The position numbers were made by a program, and so were the translations under genes. Below are positions 1 to 6,921 of a stretch of DNA of 7,856 bases, piece by piece; position 1 is the stretch's first letter; every line of letters begins with the position of its first letter. The notes below the pieces were generated by a model. It searched no databases, was not told the DNA's origin, and saw nothing but the letters and a program-made list of their open reading frames with translations. Source of the DNA: an uncultured Lachnospiraceae bacterium (GTDB lineage: Bacteria; Bacillota; Clostridia; Lachnospirales; Lachnospiraceae); the NCBI GenBank assembly GCA_910577105.1, contig CAJTMB010000058.1:1-7856 (forward strand). Direction: 5' to 3'.

Positions 1-597
1 AGGTTTTAGATATATAGTGTCAATATGTCCTAGCAGTTACTTTTTCATTTAAGGAAAATATTTTTACATTTGACTGCCATCTTATCGACTCCGGCAGCAG
101 AAGTTCCACAATGTGTAAGTGCGGGAGATAAGTTCCCGGCAGCAGTTTCTAACCGTTACACCCGGCAAAGTCCGGAGCACGCCTTACAGCACAAGGAGTT
201 TCACCTGATGCCGTCCGCCCTGATGCTCTCTGGGATTAGCACTCCGAAGAGATTTCCTCCTTAAAAGGATTTGTGCACATTCTGTGCGCTGTCATCTGCT
301 CGTTGCCATCAGATACTGCATTGTCACTATAGCCTTTTGTGTCGCCACGAAGGAGAGTAGCAGCATCTGTATACTGGTTTTCAAGACCCTTAACTGCAAA
401 AGGGTGTATCCATATGCAGAGGGATACCATATCTGCCATGCTTTTGCGGCAGGATGCCGCATCTGACATGCGGTGGTTAATTCCACACGGGATGCAATTG
501 TGTATTTCACAAAGGATGACGGAAAAGACCTGCCCTCTGGACAGGGAACGCCGTCATAACAGGCATATTCATGAGAGGGACAACATAACGTCCCTAC
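1..597 (-). ncRNA. Structured non-coding region following the broken tape measure gene; possible 5' part of an intron
   Basis: No convincing gene lies here on either strand: the open frames are short, overlap one another and resemble no family I know. Read as minus-strand RNA it folds well locally. Seen directly: a 6-bp stem 595-590/581-576 right at the TMP break; a 7-bp stem with one G-U at 545-539/535-529, loop of 3; a perfect 7-bp stem at 461-455/451-445, loop of 3; a 5-bp GCACA/TGTGC stem around 274-286; and an 8-position stem with one mismatch and one G-U at 211-204/196-189. This density suits domain I of a group II intron or another structured RNA starting near 597, just after the last TMP-like codons. 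Against a group II call, the presumed 5' end reads GTAGGG rather than GTGYG, and no domain V or reverse transcriptase lies in the window; they could lie beyond position 1. The RNA class is unassigned. Confidence 0.4.
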
Positions 598-1912
598 CTG
601 TGTTCTTGAAACCGGAGAAAAGTCCTGCAAAAAGCCCGACAGAGCCTATGGGACCGAGTGCATCCGTTACATGCTCTACAACCGACAGCAACCCGTTTAA
701 TGCGTTTATGGCAGTGACGACGGATTCATCGTCCACAAGGTTTCCGATTGTGGATTCCCATGTGCCGGCAAGCCGGTTTAAAGAGCCTTCCCAGGAATCA
801 GCGGTATTTTGGGCGGCTTTCGCCATGGAGCCCGAGGATTGTTCGTACAGCCTAAGCATGTTTTCATAGTCCTGCCAATGACTCAGCAGGGCGTCCAAAT
901 GCGCGGCATCCGAACCGCCGCCCACAGCGGAGAGGAGACCGGTTTTTCTGGCATCGCCTTCCTGTAACCGGTTGTATATGACGGAAAGTTCACCCAGCAC
1001 TTCCATAGGGTCGCGGAGGGAGAGGACGCCGTCCTTGGTTTCCCGCAATGACACATTTAAGCGGTTACATGCCTGCTCATAGGCAGCGAGGCCGGAGGCG
1101 TCTATGCCCAAATCAGCGTTGGCTGTCTGCCCGGTATAGGAAAGGATTGTCCGGAACGCCTGTGCCGTATCCTGTCCGCCCAGACGAAGGGTATTCATCA
1201 TGGTGGCCAGGGCGGCAGTGGTTTTGCCTGCATCGACGTTAAGACCGTATGCGGCGGAGGAGGCAGCGGACATGCCTTCCGAAAGCTGTGCCATGTCTAA
1301 GGTATAGCGGCCGGCTATGCTGCCGCTGCCGTCCAGTATGTCAGTAAGTTCCTTTATGGAGCCGCCGAGCTGATAGGCTTTATCCATTGCATTGATGTAA
1401 CTGTTTGCCTGACCTGAAGTCATGTGAAACGCATTCTGTGCATTCAGGGACAATTCGGCGATTTCTTCTGCATTTTTATATCCTTTGAGCAGGGCATCTT
1501 GTACGCCGGACAGGTAATCGGAGGGTTTACTGCCGGTTTTGCCCGACATGTCAAATGCGCGGGCAGCGAGCCGGCTTAAATCGGATTGGGAAAGATTTGC
1601 ATTGGTGTTTCCGATTTTTGTTAAGAGAGTATTGACTTCCTTTAACCCGGTTATTGCGGTTTTCATCTGCTTTATGAGGGCAGAGGTGGCGGAGGCAGGG
1701 GAGAGCCATTGTTTGAAGCTTCCGGCAGCCTGCTTTAATTGCTCTTTGAGCCGTTTGCCAAAGCTGTCCGTGGTTTTTTGGTCAAGGCCGGTGTCAAGAT
1801 ACAGGGCGTTTATGTTTTTCTGCAGCTGCTTGATATCGGCGTTTATCTGGGCCTTACTTTTGGCTTGGTCCAGTTTGCCGGTCAACAGAATCTGTTCATT
1901 GTTTTGTTCCAT
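569..1912 (-). CDS. Phage tail tape measure protein, N-terminal part with TP901 core (truncated)
   Basis: This is the N-terminal part of a tail tape measure protein, which sets tail length and scaffolds tail tube assembly in siphophages. It is 447 residues from the chosen start. Residues about 15-70 are charged and helical (a likely coiled coil). Residues about 105-400 match the TP901 tape measure core in style: LSRLAARAF, then alternating Ala/Gly-rich helices such as YGLNVDAGKTTAALATM and a Gly-rich SAVGGGSDAAHL turn. A Gly/Phe-rich hydrophobic segment follows at about 418-439. After GFKNTG (434-439) only eight residues remain before TGA. Tape measure proteins are usually far longer, so the C-terminal two thirds is missing. 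A GTG at 1918 in frame is rejected as start because the AAAGGAG site ends only 2 bases before it; the ATG at 1912 has 8-base spacing. The start overlaps the small upstream ORF by 17 bp, suggesting coupled translation. The frame ends where structured non-coding sequence begins, so it may be split by an intron rather than dead. Confidence 0.85.
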   Translation of the reverse strand: MEQNNEQILLTGKLDQAKSKAQINADIKQLQKNINALYLDTGLDQKTTDSFGKRLKEQLKQAAGSFKQWLSPASATSALIKQMKTAITGLKEVNTLLTKIGNTNANLSQSDLSRLAARAFDMSGKTGSKPSDYLSGVQDALLKGYKNAEEIAELSLNAQNAFHMTSGQANSYINAMDKAYQLGGSIKELTDILDGSGSIAGRYTLDMAQLSEGMSAASSAAYGLNVDAGKTTAALATMMNTLRLGGQDTAQAFRTILSYTGQTANADLGIDASGLAAYEQACNRLNVSLRETKDGVLSLRDPMEVLGELSVIYNRLQEGDARKTGLLSAVGGGSDAAHLDALLSHWQDYENMLRLYEQSSGSMAKAAQNTADSWEGSLNRLAGTWESTIGNLVDDESVVTAINALNGLLSVVEHVTDALGPIGSVGLFAGLFSGFKNTGRDVMLSLS

Positions 1913-2039
1913 TTTCACTGCTCCTTTCTTCGCTGCTGTCGGAAAGGGCTTTTATGCCTTCCTCCAGAAAGCGGTAGAATGTCAGTTTTAATTTAATTTC
2001 TTTCTGTTTCATTAAAATCCATCTGAAAAGGGTAATCAT
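1896..2039 (-). CDS. Small 47-residue protein overlapping the tape measure start
   Basis: This ORF starts MITLFRWILMKQK and ends SENGTKQ. It is basic and hydrophobic at the N-terminus (KEIKLKLTFYRFLEEGIKAL), then Ser/Glu-rich, with no signal peptide, cysteine motif or domain I recognise. A good ribosome site (AAAGGAAGG, 2053-2045) sits 5 bases before the ATG. Its stop codon lies 17 bp inside the tape measure gene in another frame, the stop-start overlap typical of phage tail operons. Small proteins are common just before tape measure genes, where tail assembly chaperones normally lie, so a tail-assembly role is possible, but this is inferred from position only. It could instead be a leader that couples translation into the tape measure gene. 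Confidence 0.5.
   Translation of the reverse strand: MITLFRWILMKQKEIKLKLTFYRFLEEGIKALSDSSEERSSENGTKQ
1921..1927 (-). promoter_or_regulatory. Ribosome binding site that fixes the tape measure start at 1912
   Basis: The minus strand reads AAAGGAG here, 8 bases before the ATG at 1912 and only 2 bases before the alternative GTG at 1918. The spacing favours the ATG. The site lies inside the small ORF that ends at 1896. Confidence 0.75.
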
Positions 2040-2121
2040 ATTTTCCTTCCTTTCCGCAAGGCAGTGCGATGAGCACCGCTTTGCTGACTATTGTGGTGTT
2101 TGGTATGGGGATAAGGGATAG
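1993..2121 (-). pseudogene. Possible 3' remnant of another tail gene, 42 codons without a clear start
   Basis: Just after the stop of the long tape measure frame, another frame stays open for 42 codons, from a TAG at 2125-2123 to a TAA at 1995-1993. It ends GKEGKYDYPFQMDFNETERN, which has the look of a natural protein C-terminus, and it overlaps the start of the 47-residue ORF as the last gene before a downstream start often does. There is no ATG; a GTG at 2077 exists but has no ribosome site. If real, it is the tail end of the gene that once preceded this second tape measure start, cut by the recombination that placed the C-terminal tape measure part at 2125. It is short enough to be chance. 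Confidence 0.25.
2045..2053 (-). promoter_or_regulatory. Ribosome binding site of the 47-residue ORF
   Basis: The minus strand reads AAAGGAAGG, 5 bases before the ATG at 2039. This purine-rich site is the main reason to treat the short ORF as translated. Confidence 0.55.
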
Positions 2122-2124
2122 CTA

Positions 2125-5100
2125 TTACTGCCGCCTGTGTGTATATTGAATGGTGTCAAGCGGCAGGCGCTGCAAAGATTTTAAGATATACTCTGCGCCG
2201 GTATTGTTGGTGACGTTGGGGCAGTTTATGCTTATGTTGTTATACACATTCTGAGGGCTTGTCTGAATATGGGAAATGGCGCTGTAGCCGTCTGTTTCCA
2301 GATTTATGCCGTTGCTCCTAAAGAACGCCATTCTTGCATTGTTGACCATGTTTTGTTGCTGTTCGGGTGTAAGTACGAGTTCCCCGTGCTGCAATATAGC
2401 AGGAAATTCATCCGGTAAAACACCATCGCTTGCCAATTTCTTTATAAGTTCCAAGGACTGATTTACCGGTTTGCTTTTCCCCTGAACCGTAACATATCCC
2501 TCATCCAGTCCATTGTGGAACTTCTTTAATGTTACACTATGGTTTGACTGTGTACCCGCATAGGAAGAGAGATATTTTGACGCCTCACGTGATGAATCAA
2601 ATCCTCTTGATAATTTTTCACCGGTTGCTTGATTCACAATGTACCATTTGCCGGAATTTGGAGGGGGAGTGGATGAATTGTTATCGTCCCCATTCTTCCC
2701 TCCAGTATCAGGAGTGTTGCCTACTTTTCCGCCTGTCAGATTGCCGGCATCTGCCTCCGCCTTAATCCTTGCGGCATTGACGGCGGCATCTGCCTGCGCC
2801 TGTTGGAGTGCAATGTACTGCTCCGTAAAACTTTGCAGGATGCCGAGCCGTCCGTCAAGTATTTGCATTTCCCAGTCGGCGCCGAGGATTTCGGCTGCAA
2901 TAAGTCTGTTCTGCTGCTCCTCATAAACGCCGGATATTTCATTCCATTTGCCCTTGTAGGCTTCCAGTGCGCCAATCTGGAGGTCAAGGCTTTTTGTGGC
3001 ATTTTCCATTTCCGCCTTAAGGGAATCTATCTGCCCCTCAAGAAGGGAGATGTCCGACTGGAGTTTTTTGTCCGCTAGGTTATCCTCAGCGTCGCGTATG
3101 GCGTCCGTGTCTGCCGAATAGATAAACTGGCTGCCGTCAAATACCTTGTTGACGCGCTGGTTTCTTGCCCGTTCGGCTTCGTACTGTGCCTTTTCAAGGT
3201 CAATCTGAGCCTTTCGTGCGTCGTTAGCTTTATTTAGGGCATCGATTTCAGACTGGATGGCGTCAATTTTGACCTGATAGGAGTTTTCGACGGCTTCCTT
3301 TTGCTCTTTCAGCCTGTCGAGTTCCTCGTCACTGCGGTTTGTGACAGCACTTGTCACCTTATCATAAATGGAAAGCCGGTGGCTGTACATATTTTCCAAG
3401 GCGTCATAATAATCCTGCGCCTTGATTTTGCCGTCCCGGTAATACTCCTCTATGATTTGTTTTTGTTTGTCACTGTATTCCTGAAAGGTGATGATATTGG
3501 CGGCAAGCTGCTGTTCGAGAAGTCGTGTTTTGGCATCCAGAAGGTTTTTATAATCTGCTTCCGCTTCCTTTGCCGCTGCCGAAGAAGCGCCCTTGTCGTA
3601 TTTGGCGGAAAAATCAACTTCCACGTTTCCGATTTCGGAAAACTGTTTTTCAACATCCGCTTTTACTTCCTCCATCCTGTTTGCAATGGCAAGGGCAGCC
3701 TGTGTATGACCAGCCGCTGATTCTTTTTCATATGCGGCATTCAGCCCGGCAAGCATGGCGATTTTTTCCGTGGCTATGCCTGCTGCTTTGGCTAATTGGT
3801 AAAGACTGTTGATGTCAGAACCGGGGGTTAATGCTGTTTCATTGCACAACGCTTTCTTTAGCTGTAACAGTGCAAGAGCCTGTCCGCAGGTTTCTGTTGC
3901 AATCTGTTGCCATGTAAGTTTTTCAATTTCCTGTTCGGTTTTATCAGTCAGGTCAATTCCGGCATCAGCGCATTCTTTCTTTGCGGCGGCATAATCCTCA
4001 TAAGTATAGCCAAGGGAGGATACCATGACGGCTTCCGCATTGGTAATGCCTGTGCTTTCCAGAAGGCTCTGCACCAGCCTGTAGTTTTCGCCGGAGCAGT
4101 CTGACAGGGCAGGGTTGAGCCCGGTCACAATGTCAGTGGCAAGCAGGTTGAAGGCAGCCTGTACGTCATCCGCAGTGGAGGAGGTGTCGGTAAGCACCCT
4201 GGCGAGGTTCTCGAAGGAGGAATAGTCGATGCTTATTCCGTCGATTGCATTCAGGTCATCCAGTTTTGATTTCATGGAATCCAGCATGGAGATGTCGACA
4301 TTTTCAAGGGTAAAGCTGCCAGATGTGAAGATATCGCTGTAAGCGGACTGCAATGCATCGAAGGCAGGTTTGAGCTGGGTGTTTAGCTGGGTGATGGTGT
4401 TGGAGAGGGAGGGAAGCGTACTATCATTTTTTATATCATTATTGTTTTTCTTGGCTTCAGTATATGCATCCATTGCTTCAGTGACATCAGTAATGCCGTC
4501 AGTAGCTTTTTTCCATAAAACCAAATCATCCTCAGTTTTAACATTTTCATCCCAAAAATCATCCAGATTTTCCCCAATGTCATTACTGATTTCATTCCCT
4601 TTTCTATCAAGGTTATATCCACCAAGTTGACGTTTGGCTTCCCTTAATGCAGTATGATACCTGTTTTGGATTTCCTCCGTATTAAATCCAAGCGCTATCC
4701 GGAGTTCAACTGGATTTTTTCCCAAAATGGTAGCAATGTCATCAATGAGTTCCGTTATTTCTTCTTGATTGCTTTGGGATATATCATTTACATCTAACTT
4801 AAACAGTTCATTAAAAGCAGATGTCAGTTTAGCCTTATCAGAGTCGCCAAGACTTCCCATTGGTACAATCAGTTTATCCCTTATAAAAGCATAAGGGTCG
4901 GGGTTATATTCGTTCATTGCAGTGGAACAACTGTAGTCAAGACCTTCTACAATATGTATGGCTATATCCTGCAAATCAGCGTCCAGGGATTTAAAGGTTT
5001 GTTTTGATTTCATGCTGGAAACTAAGGCCGGAAGGAAATCAGTCCAGGCATTTTTGCCTTGCTGAATTTTCCCTTGTAAACTCTGGGATTCTGCATTTAT

Positions 5101-6369
5101 GGAATCCAGTAATTCACCGCTTACAATGGATATATTCCTCTGAATAATATCCTCCAGTGTGGAGATTTCTTCCGGAGTCAAGCAATAAACTTGGGAATAT
5201 ACATCAAAAACACCATTCACATAATCTTCATCAAAACGTAACAGACTGGTACCGTCAACAATTCCCATATCGTAAAGCTGATTATACCTTGTATCATCCA
5301 AAGAGTCCCAAAACTCATTTACAGAATCAATGAGTGCATGCATGTAGCTAATATCTGCCTGATTATTATTGGTATTTCCGGAAAAGATGGGTTGACTGTC
5401 ACCATCACCAAGGGTTATGCCGTTTCTGGAAATGTTCTGTATTTTGGACATGGCCTCATTTGTGTCATCTATGGAATCATTAAATTTATCTGTTGCATTA
5501 TTGGCTTCTTCAATGTAGGTAAAAACACCCCTGAACGATTCTTCAAGCCCCTGTGCAATCTGAAAGTTATTTAAATCTTCCTCAGTCTGTAGAAGTTGTT
5601 CCAATTGTTCTTTGGCTGTAATGCCCTTTGTACCAAGTGATAAGATAGAATTTCCGTTTTCATCAATGCCGTTTGCCAATTCAGGAAAGGAATCTGCCAG
5701 TCTTTTATTAATATCCAGAAATTCTTTATACTCATCTGCAGACAAAGAGATGTTGTGATTGTCTGACAGGTTTACGCCTTTTGATAAATCATCGTATCTG
5801 CCAGCCAGTTCTGATACGGTTTTTTTATGTTCTGCAAGAGTGTCATTCATCTGGTTAAATTCACCAAATAACTCATTGGTGCGTTCCCTTGCCTTTTCTA
5901 CCCTGTGTATCCAGTTGTCGAAACCTTTCACAACAAATTCAAGCCCTTTGGAAATGAAGGTAAATAAAATCATGTTACCTGCTATTGATACGGCTTTTAA
6001 TGCAACGGCTTGTGCCCGGGCTTTAAGGGTAGAAGCGTTTTGTGCCGCAGCTAAGGCTTTTGTTTCAACGATAGCCCCTTTTGTACTTCCAATCAGTTGC
6101 GCAGTTGCCTTATTTGTATTTTCCATTGAAGATTGCATTATTTGTTGTTTTTCTGCTAAAGTGGCACCGTTAACGGTAGCTTCTATAATTGCATTGTTAT
6201 ATCTTATAATAGCATCTTCATTAATTGATGATTTATTAAAAATTGTATTAATTAATCCCTGTAATTTTATTGTAGAAATAATTTCTTTTAACTCACATAA
6301 AGACTTTCCAAATAAACCAATAGATTTAGTTGCTCCCGTAGACTCATTTGTTATTGTTCTGAATATCAT
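2125..6369 (-). CDS. Phage tail tape measure protein, middle and C-terminal part (chimeric, lacks TP901 core)
   Basis: This is a 1414-residue tape measure protein of the long, helical Clostridia type. Residues 1-125 are Ala/Lys-rich helix. A hydrophobic stretch around 126-150 (MILFTFISKGLEFVVKGF) may cross or touch a membrane, as tape measure segments often do. Residues 160-650 alternate short helices with Asn/Asp-rich turns. Segment R covers about 653-751. Residues about 930-1205 form a long Glu/Gln/Lys/Ala coiled coil. A Gly/Pro/Asn linker (about 1209-1231) leads to a KWYIVNQATGEK module, then GLDEGYV and AILQHGELVLTPEQQ, the PAILxxGE-type end typical of tape measure proteins. The C-terminus is thus complete. 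The N-terminus is not: there is no TP901 core, a TAA lies two codons before the first ATG, and no ribosome site is visible. Codons before residue 653 are clearly AT-richer than those after. I infer a chimera made by recombination in R; it may be poorly expressed or silent. Confidence 0.85.
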   Translation of the reverse strand: MIFRTITNESTGATKSIGLFGKSLCELKEIISTIKLQGLINTIFNKSSINEDAIIRYNNAIIEATVNGATLAEKQQIMQSSMENTNKATAQLIGSTKGAIVETKALAAAQNASTLKARAQAVALKAVSIAGNMILFTFISKGLEFVVKGFDNWIHRVEKARERTNELFGEFNQMNDTLAEHKKTVSELAGRYDDLSKGVNLSDNHNISLSADEYKEFLDINKRLADSFPELANGIDENGNSILSLGTKGITAKEQLEQLLQTEEDLNNFQIAQGLEESFRGVFTYIEEANNATDKFNDSIDDTNEAMSKIQNISRNGITLGDGDSQPIFSGNTNNNQADISYMHALIDSVNEFWDSLDDTRYNQLYDMGIVDGTSLLRFDEDYVNGVFDVYSQVYCLTPEEISTLEDIIQRNISIVSGELLDSINAESQSLQGKIQQGKNAWTDFLPALVSSMKSKQTFKSLDADLQDIAIHIVEGLDYSCSTAMNEYNPDPYAFIRDKLIVPMGSLGDSDKAKLTSAFNELFKLDVNDISQSNQEEITELIDDIATILGKNPVELRIALGFNTEEIQNRYHTALREAKRQLGGYNLDRKGNEISNDIGENLDDFWDENVKTEDDLVLWKKATDGITDVTEAMDAYTEAKKNNNDIKNDSTLPSLSNTITQLNTQLKPAFDALQSAYSDIFTSGSFTLENVDISMLDSMKSKLDDLNAIDGISIDYSSFENLARVLTDTSSTADDVQAAFNLLATDIVTGLNPALSDCSGENYRLVQSLLESTGITNAEAVMVSSLGYTYEDYAAAKKECADAGIDLTDKTEQEIEKLTWQQIATETCGQALALLQLKKALCNETALTPGSDINSLYQLAKAAGIATEKIAMLAGLNAAYEKESAAGHTQAALAIANRMEEVKADVEKQFSEIGNVEVDFSAKYDKGASSAAAKEAEADYKNLLDAKTRLLEQQLAANIITFQEYSDKQKQIIEEYYRDGKIKAQDYYDALENMYSHRLSIYDKVTSAVTNRSDEELDRLKEQKEAVENSYQVKIDAIQSEIDALNKANDARKAQIDLEKAQYEAERARNQRVNKVFDGSQFIYSADTDAIRDAEDNLADKKLQSDISLLEGQIDSLKAEMENATKSLDLQIGALEAYKGKWNEISGVYEEQQNRLIAAEILGADWEMQILDGRLGILQSFTEQYIALQQAQADAAVNAARIKAEADAGNLTGGKVGNTPDTGGKNGDDNNSSTPPPNSGKWYIVNQATGEKLSRGFDSSREASKYLSSYAGTQSNHSVTLKKFHNGLDEGYVTVQGKSKPVNQSLELIKKLASDGVLPDEFPAILQHGELVLTPEQQQNMVNNARMAFFRSNGINLETDGYSAISHIQTSPQNVYNNISINCPNVTNNTGAEYILKSLQRLPLDTIQYTHRRQ
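4117..4413. repeat. 297-bp direct repeat R, copy 1 (inside the long tape measure frame)
   Basis: It matches 6964-7260 over 297 bp without gaps and with three differences, all transitions (4150 g/a, 4158 c/t, 4405 g/a). It encodes a helical tape measure segment from PSLSNTITQLNTQLKP to LATDIVTGL. Both copies are in the same phase (offset 2847 bp, divisible by 3). Two differences are silent and one changes Ala to Thr. The flanks share no DNA identity, although the proteins upstream of both copies are distantly related. Confidence 0.97.
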
Positions 6370-6382
6370 ACTATGTTATAAT
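6354..6382 (+). promoter_or_regulatory. Likely sigma-70-type promoter of the zinc-ribbon gene
   Basis: TTGTTC (6354-6359) and a perfect TATAAT (6377-6382) are separated by 17 bases. Transcription would start near 6389 and give a leader of about 85 bases. The -35 half lies inside the first codons of the minus-strand tape measure frame, so the two transcripts would diverge from overlapping DNA. Confidence 0.55.
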
Positions 6383-6392
6383 GCATATTATA
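6377..6392. promoter_or_regulatory. TATAAT-GCAT-ATTATA inverted repeat in the divergent intergenic region
   Basis: Two 6-base arms face each other around GCAT, giving a -10-like hexamer on each strand. The plus-strand one has a fair -35. The minus-strand one would start RNA almost at the ATG at 6369 and has no good -35. It could also be a small regulator site. AT-rich DNA makes such a palindrome easy to find by chance. Confidence 0.25.
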
Positions 6393-6459
6393 GAGATATG
6401 CTTATGTGTATTGTGTAGATGAAAGAAGTTATACTTTGTGGAGAAGTATAAATATAAAC

Positions 6460-6464
6460 AGGAG
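6460..6464 (+). promoter_or_regulatory. Ribosome binding site of the zinc-ribbon gene
   Basis: AGGAG lies 9 bases before the ATG at 6474. The clear site contrasts with its absence before the neighbouring tape measure frame at 6369. Confidence 0.7.
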
Positions 6465-6473
6465 TAAGAAATC

Positions 6474-6812
6474 ATGGTATATGAGAAAGTAACTTATATG
6501 TGTCCAAAATGTAATCGCGGTTATTTCTTCAGTAGTACAGAAGAATTTTCAACAATTTGTCCTGAATGCAATGTGGAAATGATATGCGTAGGTAAAAAGT
6601 TTACTTCCACAGAGAAAGAGGAAAAAGAAGAGACAAAATGGCAAAAGACATTAGAAAGTTCTGCATCATTGGTGTATTGTCCATATTGTAATTCAGTGAA
6701 TACTTCTAAAATCTCGACAACTTCTAAAGTAATTAATACAGCAATTTTCGGTATCTTTGGTACGAAGAGACACAAACAATGGCACTGTAATCAGTGCAAT
6801 TCTGATTTTTGA
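6474..6812 (+). CDS. Small double zinc-ribbon protein, phage cargo (moron) type
   Basis: The protein has 112 residues and four CxxC pairs: C10/C13 and C29/C32 form one zinc ribbon, C69/C72 and C105/C108 a second. A charged Lys/Glu linker (about 45-58) joins them. The second half (CPYCNS, a KIS-type stretch, IFGIFGTKRHKQWHC, CNQCNSDF) has the layout of small zinc-ribbon proteins that recur in Firmicute phages and hosts; their function is not known to me. There is no signal peptide or catalytic motif, so the likely role is a cytoplasmic nucleic-acid or protein adaptor. The gene has its own promoter and ribosome site and a hairpin terminator downstream. It is transcribed against all surrounding tail genes and sits between the two R copies, which is typical of an autonomous cargo gene. 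An antitoxin or immunity role can be imagined but nothing in the sequence supports it. Confidence 0.8.
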   Translation: MVYEKVTYMCPKCNRGYFFSSTEEFSTICPECNVEMICVGKKFTSTEKEEKEETKWQKTLESSASLVYCPYCNSVNTSKISTTSKVINTAIFGIFGTKRHKQWHCNQCNSDF

Positions 6813-6847
6813 CTATCACATCCTTTCTTATAATCATTACAGAGTAA

Positions 6848-6898
6848 AAAAGCACTCTATAAGATACACTATTTAAATGTAGCTTATACAGTGCTTTT
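6848..6898. terminator. Hairpin terminator, probably bidirectional, between convergent genes
   Basis: A 9-bp outer stem (AAAAGCACT 6848-6856 with AGTGCTTTT 6890-6898) continues, after a C/C mismatch, into 6 bp (6858-6863 with 6883-6888) and, after another mismatch, 4 bp (6865-6868 with 6878-6881). U-rich sequence follows on the plus side, and on the minus side the A-run gives a U-tract. It lies 35 bp after the zinc-ribbon stop and just beyond the stop of the broken minus-strand frame, so it can end both transcripts. Confidence 0.75.
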
Positions 6899-6921
6899 GA
6901 TTTTATTTGTTTCTATTATTT

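Noticed and set aside
292..630. Minus-strand 112-codon open frame after the tape measure break
   Set aside because: Low-complexity mix of Cys, Tyr and Arg residues in a hairpin-rich stretch, no ribosome site, and other frames are equally open there.
339..869. Plus-strand 176-codon open frame
   Set aside because: It overlaps the 3' part of the minus-strand tape measure gene and the hairpin region, has no ribosome site and resembles no family; a shadow frame.
2061..2079. Hairpin after the long tape measure gene as a terminator
   Set aside because: The 7-bp stem with one G-U pair on the minus strand has no U-run after it; it runs straight into the next ribosome site.
5759..6418. Plus-strand 219-codon open frame
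   Set aside because: Antisense to the AT-rich part of the tape measure gene; its hydrophobic look comes from the reverse reading of Asn/Glu/Lys-rich codons.
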